From the NCBI GenBank assembly GCA_021780375.1, contig JAJXYT010000114.1, positions 25,639 to 67,420 of the forward strand: a DNA stretch of 41,782 nucleotides. Reading direction: 5' to 3'. The translations under genes were made by a program, and so were the position numbers. This DNA comes from a bacterium (GTDB lineage Bacteria > Verrucomicrobiota > Verrucomicrobiia > Limisphaerales > UBA11358). Positions within the stretch are counted from its first letter, which is position 1. Every line of letters starts with the position of its first letter. The notes beneath the pieces are model-generated. The model was not told the DNA's origin. It worked only from the letters and a program-made list of their open reading frames with translations, and did no database searches. Of the stretch, positions 20,006 to 27,671 are shown piece by piece.

Positions 20006-21187
20006 TCAACCCAGCCGTTTCAATACTTCCTGGCAGACGGCCACCGCTGATTGCGGCCGGCCCAGTGACCTGGCGGCTTTGGCCATTTCCACCAGCTTTT
20101 TTGAGCCGAGCAGTTGTTCGATACGATAGGGCAAATCCTCGACCCGGTTGACCTTGGCCGCGGCGCCGTGTTCGAGCAGGAAATCGCTGTTGGCGGCTTC
20201 CTGTCCGGGAATCGGGTTCAAAATAAACAGCGGTTTGCCCAGCGCCAGTGCCTCGGACGTGGTCAGCCCGCCGGGTTTGGTGAGGATGAGGTCAGCCACG
20301 GCCATCAGTTCATGCATGTTGGTTGAAAAGCCGAGCACGTGGGTCGGGTGCTTGCGGGTTTGCGCGGCGAGTTCGCGGCGCAACTCCTCGTTGCGGCCGG
20401 TGACCACGACGGTTTGCAACGGCTGCGGCGCCTTGTCCAATTCGGCGAGGATTTCCGCGACCGGCCCCATGCCGAAGCCGCCACTCAGCACGAGCAAGAC
20501 CGGCTGGTCGTCACGCAAACCGAGGATTTGGCGGACGACCTGTGGGTCGGGCTTTGAGAGAAATTTCGCGGCGATGGGGATGCCGGTGGGCACAATCCCG
20601 CTCTGCGGGACGCCGCGTGCCACCAGCCGTGCCTTGGTTTCCTCGGCAGCGACACAGTACAAATCCACGCACGGATTCATCCACAACGCGTGCGCCTCGA
20701 AATCCGTCACGACACTGGCGACGAAGGGAGGTCCCCAAATGTCGGAAGGACGAGCTCTGTGAGTCCCCGTTTTCTCAATCGAATCCGGGCGTCGAGTAAC
20801 TCCACCCTCCGAAGTTTTGATCAATTCCAGAGTTTCCAACGGCGCAAAGTGCGTGCAGAGCACGGCGTCAGGCTGGAATTGTTTCAGATAATCAGTGAAT
20901 TTCTTGCGCGAGTTGCTCGGAAACAGACGGCTGAGTCTGCTCAGGCGCCGGGTGACCTTGAGATTGTCAGTTTTATCAAACAGCAGGCCCCACAGTTCGG
21001 GCGCGCGTTCGACCAATTGAACGTAGCCTTCGGCATAAACCTTTTTATGCAGTGGCGAGAAGAACTGGATGAGGTCAACCCGCTCGACGGTATCCGCCGG
21101 GCGCAGCGCGCGCCACGCTTCTTCCAGCGCGGCCGCGGCGGCGACGTGCCCGCCGCCCGCTGTGACGGTCGCAATCAGGATGCGCAT
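20006..21187 (-). CDS. MGDG-synthase-like glycosyltransferase (GT28)
   Basis: This 393-aa GT-B enzyme resembles monogalactosyl/glucosyl-diacylglycerol synthases and MurG. The N-terminus is 'MRILIATVTAGGGHVAAAAA', then 'DAVLCTHFAPLETLELIKTS', 'VASVVTDFEAHALWMNPCVD', 'VLLVLSGGFGMGPVAEILAE' and the sugar-nucleotide site 'ADLILTKPGGLTTSEALALG'. It probably builds glycolipids of the cell membrane. A ~28-residue insert (about 126-154, from 'SEGGVTRRP' to 'SDIWGPP') interrupts the N-terminal domain at a position where relatives are continuous and is encoded by repeat-like DNA. The adjacent outer-membrane phospholipase supports a lipid-metabolism neighbourhood. Confidence 0.88.
   Translation of the reverse strand: MRILIATVTAGGGHVAAAAALEEAWRALRPADTVERVDLIQFFSPLHKKVYAEGYVQLVERAPELWGLLFDKTDNLKVTRRLSRLSRLFPSNSRKKFTDYLKQFQPDAVLCTHFAPLETLELIKTSEGGVTRRPDSIEKTGTHRARPSDIWGPPFVASVVTDFEAHALWMNPCVDLYCVAAEETKARLVARGVPQSGIVPTGIPIAAKFLSKPDPQVVRQILGLRDDQPVLLVLSGGFGMGPVAEILAELDKAPQPLQTVVVTGRNEELRRELAAQTRKHPTHVLGFSTNMHELMAVADLILTKPGGLTTSEALALGKPLFILNPIPGQEAANSDFLLEHGAAAKVNRVEDLPYRIEQLLGSKKLVEMAKAARSLGRPQSAVAVCQEVLKRLG
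20727..20812. repeat. Putative dispersed-repeat insert in the glycosyltransferase gene
   Basis: The stretch contains GGTCCCCAAATGTCGGAAGG, ACGAGCTCTGTGAGTCCCCG and GGCGTCGAGTAACTCCACCC. It encodes a hydrophilic Arg/Pro/Thr-rich segment and is in frame. Repeat identity is inferred from style and from its absence in the conserved fold, since no second copy is in the window. Confidence 0.45.
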
Positions 21188-21250
21188 GGAAATCGGCCCT
21201 GAGCTTGCCGGAGCGGGCGGAGGTTGAGAAGCAGAAATGTAATCCCGATC

Positions 21251-22123
21251 TCAATACCAGATGCACAGGCCGGCGCGGAAGGCGCGGCTGGTCTCGTCGT
21301 ATTGACGCAAGGTCTGGCCGTAGCCGGTGAAGTATTGCAACTGGATGGACGGGTTGAAATGGGAGCGATAAGGCAGGTTGAAACGCAAAATGAACCACAG
21401 GCCGTCATGGCCGCCTTCGTCACCGATGCGGAAGCGGGTGGCAAACTGGATTTTTTCCCCGCTCCCGGGTTCGTTCCAGGTCAGGGCGCCGAGCAGGTCG
21501 GCGTACCCACGATAGTCCGGCAAATCCGGATTATTGCTGCCCAGGGAAAGGTAGTCCCAGACGCGCGGTTGGAAGGAGAGCTGGAAGTGGGCCGGCAGAT
21601 CAAAAGTGACGGTTGGTTGCAGATAAACGGTGTTTAAACTGCGTTCCCCGATCCCGCCCTTGCCATTGGATTCATGCTCGTAGCCGCCTTGCAGGTCGAG
21701 CCGGAAGCGGTCTTTCTGAAAAATGTCAGGATAATAAAGAAACGCCGACGGTTTGTAGCTGGTATCGTAAAACGACGGGTCGCGCGAAATAAGGTCCCAG
21801 AAAGAGGTCTGGGTATAGGCAAAGTAGGTGTGGGCGAGGGGATCCCAGTCGCTGGTGAGATTAAAGAGTTTGTATTTCAGGCTGAACTGAAACTCGGCGG
21901 CGGGATATTGGCCCAGGAGGAAATAAATCGGTTCATAACCGTAAATGTGTTTGCCGATAAATTCCAGAAACGCTGATTGCGGCGCCGCGTTGGTGGTTGG
22001 CGCGGTTGAGGACGCCTGCCCGTTCGTGGAACTCCCGGAAGCAGCCGCCTGCGCCGGAGCGGAAACCGGGTTTGTCAAGACCAGGATCAACCACCCGACT
22101 CCAGTGCACCTTCCGGTGAACAT
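21251..22123 (-). CDS. pldA: Outer-membrane phospholipase A1 (OMPLA family)
   Basis: This 290-aa protein has a signal peptide ('GVGWLILVLTNPVSAPAQA') and an Ala/Ser/Thr-rich linker, then a 12-strand-type beta-barrel. The catalytic signature is 'GGYEHESNGKGG' (His and Ser, with Asn nearby), and 'SAFLEFIGKHIYGYEPIYF' is the conserved first strand region. It ends in an aromatic residue (IWY), as outer-membrane barrels do. It hydrolyses phospholipids mislocalised in the outer leaflet. ATG 22123 is chosen at the signal peptide; the frame is open 14 more codons. Confidence 0.88.
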   Translation of the reverse strand: MFTGRCTGVGWLILVLTNPVSAPAQAAASGSSTNGQASSTAPTTNAAPQSAFLEFIGKHIYGYEPIYFLLGQYPAAEFQFSLKYKLFNLTSDWDPLAHTYFAYTQTSFWDLISRDPSFYDTSYKPSAFLYYPDIFQKDRFRLDLQGGYEHESNGKGGIGERSLNTVYLQPTVTFDLPAHFQLSFQPRVWDYLSLGSNNPDLPDYRGYADLLGALTWNEPGSGEKIQFATRFRIGDEGGHDGLWFILRFNLPYRSHFNPSIQLQYFTGYGQTLRQYDETSRAFRAGLCIWY

Positions 22124-22458
22124 TTTTGCCGGACGCAAATGACATTTCACGGCATGGCCATTCAACGAAGGGAGGAGAATTTTGTCAAGCGGGCAGAAAT
22201 GTCAGTGTTGTCCTGATTCGAGCTGACGCCTGGGAACTTTAATCAATTCTTTCAGCGCCTGGTCACCCTTACGGTGGCCATGTCAATCGTGGAAACGCTG
22301 GTCATCTGCCTCCGGCAGGGCAGCGCGGTTGGCCGGCGCCGTCGCGCGGAACCGGACTTTGTGTTCAATATTCTTGGTTTTCATGGCGGGGCAGCGTTAT
22401 GTTTGGGAAAATGGTCCGTCAAATCGGGTTTGGTGACGATTGGCGGTGATTTGATCAC

Positions 22459-23106
22459 GTGAGCCTGACTGAATACATCCTGCTGGCGGCCAGTTCGCTG
22501 TTCGTGATTGTGGACCCGCTGGCGACGGCGCCGGCGTTTCTGGCGATGACGCCCAACAACACGCCGGAGCAGCGTTTGCGCACGGCGCGGCTGGCCTGTG
22601 GCACCGCGGCGGTGGTGTTGCTGGCGTTTTCCGTCGCCGGGAAAGTCATCTTCAAGATTTTCGGCATCACCATGCCGGCGTTTCAAATCGCCGCGAGCAT
22701 CGTGCTGCTCATTATCGCGCTGGACATGTTGCGCGTGCAGCGGTCGCGGGTGCAGGAAACGCGCGAGGAAAAGCAGGCCGGCACGGAAAAGGACGACATC
22801 GCCATCACACCGCTGGCCATTCCGATGCTGGCCGGGCCGGGCGCCATTTCCACGACGGTGCTGCTCCAGAATGAGGCACGCGATGTCCCGCAACATATCG
22901 CGCTGTACGGCTGCATCGTCGCGGTGGCAGCGGTGAGTTATCTGATTTTCCGGCTGGCGGTGCGCGGCGCACGCTGGCTGAACCCGATTGCCATGAGTAT
23001 TGCCGTCCGGGTCATGGGCCTGCTGCTGGCGGCAGTGGCCATTCAGTTCATGCTGAATGGCATCAAAGCTTTTCACGCGGAATTGATCTTGCCGGTCATC
23101 AGGTAA
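22459..23106 (+). CDS. MarC-family integral membrane protein
   Basis: The 215-aa product has six predicted membrane helices. Family motifs: 'EYILLAASSLFVIVDPLATA', 'FLAMTPNNTPEQRLRTARLA', 'IFGITMPAFQIAASIVLLII', 'DDIAITPLAIPMLAGPGAIS' and 'VRVMGLLLAAVAIQFMLNGI'. MarC/UPF0056 proteins are of unknown function; an early link to multiple antibiotic resistance was withdrawn. The start is GTG at 22459. Its 3' end overlaps the antisense lipoprotein remnant by 34 bp. Confidence 0.92.
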   Translation: MSLTEYILLAASSLFVIVDPLATAPAFLAMTPNNTPEQRLRTARLACGTAAVVLLAFSVAGKVIFKIFGITMPAFQIAASIVLLIIALDMLRVQRSRVQETREEKQAGTEKDDIAITPLAIPMLAGPGAISTTVLLQNEARDVPQHIALYGCIVAVAAVSYLIFRLAVRGARWLNPIAMSIAVRVMGLLLAAVAIQFMLNGIKAFHAELILPVIR

Positions 23107-23354
23107 TCCGCCTTTGTGATCGGCACGAGGTTGAAACCTTCACGTTTCAACTCCTCCACCAGCAAACGGCCCGGCTCGGCATCTTCGGGACCGGGCTGGG
23201 GCCGAAGCGTCAGGGCAATCTTGTCCGCCCGCGTCGGCGAAAATTACGGTTCGTGCCAGGCGCCGACCAGGGGATGATGGGTGGCGCAACCTGGCATTAA
23301 AATGACCAGGGTTGGCATCAACCCGAGCAGTGCGGGAAGCCGGCGGAGTTTCAT
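23073..23354 (-). pseudogene. Small lipoprotein gene interrupted by an in-frame TAA
   Basis: The minus frame from ATG 23354 reads MKLRRLPALLGLMPTLVILM then PGCATHHP (a lipobox), reaching TAA at 23246-23244 after 36 codons ('GAWHEP'). Without any frame change it continues as 56 more codons ('FSPTRADKIALTLRPQPGPE', 'GRLLVEELKREGFNLVPIT', 'KADYLMTGKINSA') to TGA. The second part has the look of a folded domain (an 'LVEELKREGF...ADYLMTG' pattern as in small DUF4136-like lipoproteins). One base change would restore a 93-aa lipoprotein. It was too short for simple gene calling and lies tail-to-tail over marC. Confidence 0.6.
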
Positions 23355-23689
23355 CGCGAAGCTGTCTTTACGTGAACGGTAAATGATTGGCAATTGCTTT
23401 CACCTGGTTCCGCGGCGGAAAATTTCCTTCGCGGTGGGCGATTCGATTGAACTTTCCCGAGCGTGAGCTGTCAGAACCTGTGGCGTTGGTGGAGCTGGCG
23501 GCCGGGGCAGGGGAATGGTTTTGTTTTTTTTTGCGGAGGGAAAAAAACGGCGGCACAAGTTATGCGGTTCTCGCCAACGTGTTCGACAATGAAGCGACGA
23601 AGTGCCGGGGTGAAAGGTAAAGGGAGCATAAAGTCATTTCAGGAGATGGCTGACGGCGTTCCGCAAGTTGTACAGTTGACGTTGACGTT
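23355..23689. other. 335-bp region without recognised gene
   Basis: Short frames on both strands lack plausible protein character. It includes GGTTTTGTTTTTTTTTGCGG (about 23518-23537), a poly-T tract. No clear promoter, riboswitch or repeat was seen. Confidence 0.5.
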
Positions 23690-24118
23690 ATGGGAAAAAA
23701 ATCGCACCTGGCCAGGGTTATAGTGTATCAAAATCTTGGTTTTCTGACGGTGATTGTGCTTTGCTACCTCGAAGAACTGCTCAAGTTGCCGTCGTTGATC
23801 TTCTCCGGCCACCCTTTTGCCTTTGTTTATAGCCGGTCCACGCTGGAGATGCTGCTTTTTCTGGCGGTCTGGCTGTTGGTGAACAAGTCCACGCGCCGGT
23901 TGCTGAAGCGAGTCCGGCAGTTGGAAGATTTCCTGCGTGTGTGCGCCTGGTGCCGGCGCATCGATTACAAGGGAGAATGGATGCCGCTGGAGGATTTCAT
24001 GGAACAGGGTTTTGATACGCCGACCACGCATGGCATTTGTCCGGATTGTTTGCGTGAGAAAAAAGAAGCGCTGGCGCGGGCCAGAATCGCGCGGCAGGCC
24101 GAACCCGTGACCAGTTGA
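23690..24118 (+). CDS. Two-helix membrane protein with zinc-ribbon-like tail
   Basis: The 142-aa protein has two membrane helices ('VIVYQNLGFLTVIVLCYLEE', 'STLEMLLFLAVWLLVNKS'), a short coiled segment ('RRLLKRVRQLEDFLRV') and a cysteine module: 'CAWCRRIDYKGEWMPLEDFM' then 'THGICPDCLREKK'. This C-x2-C...C-x2-C module is often found at the start of output segments in sensor kinases and response regulators ('ICAWCKRIRD...HGICPDC'). Here it stands without a kinase domain, so it may be a stand-alone signalling adaptor. Function unknown. Confidence 0.75.
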   Translation: MGKKSHLARVIVYQNLGFLTVIVLCYLEELLKLPSLIFSGHPFAFVYSRSTLEMLLFLAVWLLVNKSTRRLLKRVRQLEDFLRVCAWCRRIDYKGEWMPLEDFMEQGFDTPTTHGICPDCLREKKEALARARIARQAEPVTS

Positions 24119-24148
24119 CCCGGCCGTTGGGAGCCGATTTTCAGTTTG

Positions 24149-25192
24149 TCAGCGGAGGTGGTCCACTTGAATTTTGTCGGGTTCGTCCACGCCCAGTTGA
24201 AGCAGGGCGGCATTCGCGTAGAGTTCCGGGTTGGGCTTGAATCCCGGCGCTTGAATCCGGAGGCGTTCGCGGTCGAGTTCGCGGATGGCGAGGGTATCGA
24301 GGGCCACCGGGTCCCGGCTGAACCACAGCTGATTCAATACGGTTGAATATTGCAGCAATCCTTTCGCACCCCCGGCGTACTGGCCAATCAGCGCGTCGGT
24401 GATATTGAGCGCGACGCGGTCGCCGAGGGCCGGCAGGGCGTAAATTTCCGGGACGGCGACGGCCAGCCGTCCCGGGTCATCCTGAAAACGCAGGATGTTG
24501 TCCACGCTGCCCATCGCCAGGCCGTACAGGTGGCCGCAAGTGCCGGCCGCATCCTGATTCAGCAGCGGCGCGATGCTGATTATTTTGGTGATTTGACGGC
24601 TGACCAGCTTGGAGACAAAGGATTTTTTGCCAACGTCCGCCCCTTTCTTCCCGAATTCAAAATCGCCCCAGACGAGCTGGCCAATGATGGGCGTGTCGGG
24701 CAGGTAGAAGTTGGTCGGGTCGTAACCGGCCTGTGCGCTGCCGGCGGCCGTCACACCCAACCGGGCCGCGAGTTTGAAAAATCCCGCGGCGCGCAAATCG
24801 TCGGCTTCCCGGTCCCAGATGATGACATGGTTTGGCGGCAGCCCGGCGGCGAGCAGTCCGTGAATCACCGCCGCGACCACGGCGGGGCGGGTGCCGTTGA
24901 TGGGGCCGGCGGCGGAAAAAACTTTGATGCCGACGACATCCTGCGTCGAAACCAGGCTGCGCCAGGCTTCGGCAACCGTCGGTTTGCCGGTAAAATTGGT
25001 GAGGCCGCGGCTGACCATGTCCTGGACGACAGCGGTGTTCGGCTGGTATTGGTAGGTGGCGTTGGGGTTTTCGACGATCAGAACGCGGGCGCGCGCGCCG
25101 CCGGACTGGCGCAACGACAAATCGTCGGCTCGAACCTGCGGGCAGGCAAACCAGAGGGCGCCTATCGCCATCAGCCGATAAAGCGCGTGCAT
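24149..25192 (-). CDS. Exported DUF362-family protein
   Basis: The product (347 aa from ATG 25192) starts with a signal peptide ('ALYRLMAIGALWFACPQVRA'). It matches DUF362: 'STQDVVGIKVFSAAGPINGT', 'VIHGLLAAGLPPNHVIIWDR', 'SRQITKIISIAPLLNQDAAG', 'GHLYGLAMGSVDNILRFQDD', 'RVALNITDALIGQYAGGAKG' and 'WFSRDPVALDTLAIRELDRE'. DUF362 proteins are related to uncharacterised iron-sulfur proteins, but no ferredoxin cluster is present here. An upstream ATG at 25219 is possible. Divergent from the TPR lipoprotein gene 57 bp away. Confidence 0.8.
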   Translation of the reverse strand: MHALYRLMAIGALWFACPQVRADDLSLRQSGGARARVLIVENPNATYQYQPNTAVVQDMVSRGLTNFTGKPTVAEAWRSLVSTQDVVGIKVFSAAGPINGTRPAVVAAVIHGLLAAGLPPNHVIIWDREADDLRAAGFFKLAARLGVTAAGSAQAGYDPTNFYLPDTPIIGQLVWGDFEFGKKGADVGKKSFVSKLVSRQITKIISIAPLLNQDAAGTCGHLYGLAMGSVDNILRFQDDPGRLAVAVPEIYALPALGDRVALNITDALIGQYAGGAKGLLQYSTVLNQLWFSRDPVALDTLAIRELDRERLRIQAPGFKPNPELYANAALLQLGVDEPDKIQVDHLR

Positions 25193-25249
25193 GAATTTGA
25201 CCGGTGCGTTTCTTGACACGTCAAGGCGTGGATGCTACCACCAGCGCCG

Positions 25250-26947
25250 ATGCTGGCCACAAAAAACACAAGCCGGTGCGGCGTAATCGCCTTTCTGATG
25301 CTGGCCATCTTTCTGGCCGGCTGCGGACCACCGGGGCCGCGCGCGCTGCTGAAAGGCGAAAAACTTCTCAGTAAAAGTGATTATTCCGGCGCGGTGGCGG
25401 CGTTGAAAACGGCGACGTCGCTGATGTCCACCAACGCGCAGGCATGGAATTATCTGGGGGTCGCCTGTCAACACGCCGGCCAGCCTGCGGACGCGGCCCT
25501 GGCGTATCAACGGGCTCTGACCCTGGACCGCGATTTGGTGGAGGCACATTACAATCTGGGCTGTTTGTGGCTGGAACAAAACAAGCCCGAGGTCGCGAAG
25601 ACCGAGTTTACCGCTTATGTGCTCCGCCGCGGCAAGGATCCGGAGGGCTGGACCAAATTAGGCATAGCCCAGTTGCGCCTGCGCGATCTCACGGCGGCGG
25701 AGAAAAGCTTCAGTACGGCGCTGGCCATAGACTCAAACGCCGCCGGGGCGCTGAACGGCCTTGGCCTTGCCCAGATGCAGCGGGGCCGTCCGCGCGACGC
25801 GTCACAGTATTTTGCCGCCGCCCTACGGGCACAACCCGACTATGCGCCGGCGCGGTTGAATCTGGCGACGGTGGCCCGGCAGTATTTGCGCGACAACGCG
25901 CTGGCGCTGCAAAATTACCGCGCGTATCTCGCGTTGACCCCGCATCAGGCGGATTGGGAGCAAGTGAAGGCCATTGCCGATAATCTGGAACAGGCGATGA
26001 CTGGTGCGGCCAATCCTCCGAGGTCAAACCGCCCGGTGGCTTCCGTTCCGCGGCGATCTTCGCCAACCACCGGAACCCCGGCCCGCGCCCGCTCCAATCC
26101 CAATTCCTCAAATGAATCGGAACCGGCCGCTGTCCGAACTCAGCCGGCACCTGTTCGCGTAGAGACGCCGGGTCCACTTGCCTCCGCCGAAGCGCCCCAG
26201 AAACAAACCAGCGGGCGGCCCGGCGTTTTGCACCAGATCAATCCCCTGAACTGGTTTCGCAACGCGTCGCCGGAGCCAAAAACAGCGCCACTGGCTTCGT
26301 CGAATTCGAACAACAATCCGGTAAAGCCGGCGCCGGCGCCGGCCCCGAGCGCCAGCAACCTGACCGCGTTCGGTGCGGCCATGCACCCCCAGGCCAAACC
26401 GGTTCGCCTGATTCAGCCCGCGCCGCCATCGTTCCCGCGTTATCTCTATCTTTCGCCGTCCTCCCCCCGGCCGGGCAACCGGCCGGCGGCCAGCCGCGCC
26501 TTCGCGCGCGCGCAACAATTTGAGCAGAACAAGGAGTATCTGGACGCGCTCGACTCGTATCGCGAAGCGGCGCGGCTGGATCCAAGCTGGTTTGAGGCGC
26601 AATACAATTGCGGCGTGATGGCCTATCGCCTGGGCGATTTCAACGAGTCATTGCCTGCCTATGAGATGGCGCTGGCGATCCAGCCGGATTCCGTGGGCGC
26701 GCGTTATAATTTCGCCCTGGCACTGAAAGAAGCCGGTTATGTGACGGACGCGGTAAATGAATTGAAGAAAATTCTCGTGTCGAAACCGGATGACATCCGG
26801 GCGCACCTGGCGCTCGGCAATCTTTACGCGCAGCAATTGTATGATGTGCCGCAGGCGCGGGCGCAATATCTGAGAGTGCTGCAACTGGACCCGCGTAATG
26901 CGCAGGCGGCTGATATCCAATTCTGGCTTTCATCGAATCCGCCCTGA
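25250..26947 (+). CDS. TPR-repeat lipoprotein
   Basis: The 565-aa product has a lipoprotein signal (VIAFLMLAIFLAGC), placing it at the membrane outside the cytoplasm. Residues ~30-250 hold about five tetratricopeptide repeats ('AWNYLGVACQHAGQPADAAL', 'AHYNLGCLWLEQNKPEVAKT', 'ALNGLGLAQMQRGRPRDASQ'). A ~150-residue Pro/Ser/Ala-rich linker (about 255-400) follows, then a second TPR block ('AQQFEQNKEYLDALDSYREA', 'AQYNCGVMAYRLGDFNESLP', 'ARYNFALALKEAGYVTDAVN'). It probably scaffolds an envelope complex. An ATG six codons upstream (25232) is also possible. No partner gene is evident; cvpA follows 52 bp later. Confidence 0.88.
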   Translation: MLATKNTSRCGVIAFLMLAIFLAGCGPPGPRALLKGEKLLSKSDYSGAVAALKTATSLMSTNAQAWNYLGVACQHAGQPADAALAYQRALTLDRDLVEAHYNLGCLWLEQNKPEVAKTEFTAYVLRRGKDPEGWTKLGIAQLRLRDLTAAEKSFSTALAIDSNAAGALNGLGLAQMQRGRPRDASQYFAAALRAQPDYAPARLNLATVARQYLRDNALALQNYRAYLALTPHQADWEQVKAIADNLEQAMTGAANPPRSNRPVASVPRRSSPTTGTPARARSNPNSSNESEPAAVRTQPAPVRVETPGPLASAEAPQKQTSGRPGVLHQINPLNWFRNASPEPKTAPLASSNSNNNPVKPAPAPAPSASNLTAFGAAMHPQAKPVRLIQPAPPSFPRYLYLSPSSPRPGNRPAASRAFARAQQFEQNKEYLDALDSYREAARLDPSWFEAQYNCGVMAYRLGDFNESLPAYEMALAIQPDSVGARYNFALALKEAGYVTDAVNELKKILVSKPDDIRAHLALGNLYAQQLYDVPQARAQYLRVLQLDPRNAQAADIQFWLSSNPP

Positions 26948-26999
26948 GCATGGAACGGATTCTGCTGGAAGAAGCGGCTGAAACCTTGATTTTAGCCCT

Positions 27000-27632
27000 A
27001 TGTTTGCCATTTCCATGCAATCGGTTGCGTCAAACAGCCTGCACCTGAGCTGGTTTGACGCGGTGATGGTGATTGTGCTGGTGTTTGGCCTCTTCCGCGG
27101 CCGCAAAAACGGCATGTCGAAAGAGATTTTGCCGCTGTTCCAATGGCTGGCCATCATCTTCGTCAGCGGATTGTTCTACTCCCCGGTGGCCCAGTGGCTC
27201 GTCAATGTGACGCACCTGGATCTGTTGACCGGCAATATTTTGGGGTATGCGATTCTGGCGCTGGTCGTTTTTTTGATTTTTTCGATGCTCAAACGCCCTT
27301 TGGGGTTGAAGTTGTTTGGCAGCAACTTGTTCGGCAGTGCCGAGTACTACCTGGGCACGCCGTCCGGCATGGTGCGGTACGCCTGCGTTTTGCTGTTCGC
27401 GTTGTCCTTTCTGAATGCGCGCCATTTCACCACGGCGCAAATCGCGGCGGATAACAAATACCAGGAGCGCTGGTATGGGGCGCATTTCTTCCCCGGTTGG
27501 TACACCGTGCAGAATCAGGTTTTCGAAAAGTCCTTTACCGGGCCTTACGTTAGAAAGTATCTTGCCGTGTTGCTGATTGACCCCGCCGTGGCGGGCGGTG
27601 GTCCCGTGGCCTCGGATGGACCGGCCCAGTGA
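27000..27632 (+). CDS. cvpA: CvpA-family membrane protein
   Basis: The 210-aa product has four predicted membrane helices. Family features: 'SWFDAVMVIVLVFGLFRGRK', 'NGMSKEILPLFQWLAIIFVS', 'YAILALVVFLIFSMLKRP' and 'YYLGTPSGMVRYACVLLFAL'. CvpA proteins are needed for colicin V production in E. coli and affect envelope homeostasis. It ends 40 bp before dnaG and is probably in the same operon. An internal ATG at 27015 is an alternative start. Confidence 0.85.
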   Translation: MFAISMQSVASNSLHLSWFDAVMVIVLVFGLFRGRKNGMSKEILPLFQWLAIIFVSGLFYSPVAQWLVNVTHLDLLTGNILGYAILALVVFLIFSMLKRPLGLKLFGSNLFGSAEYYLGTPSGMVRYACVLLFALSFLNARHFTTAQIAADNKYQERWYGAHFFPGWYTVQNQVFEKSFTGPYVRKYLAVLLIDPAVAGGGPVASDGPAQ

Positions 27633-27671
27633 CCGGCTGCGGGGGCGGGCAGCGACAAACGCTGAACCAGC

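Noticed and set aside
23387..23620. 77-codon plus-strand frame before the two-helix membrane protein
   Set aside because: It runs through a poly-T tract, has no ribosome binding site and no recognisable domain.
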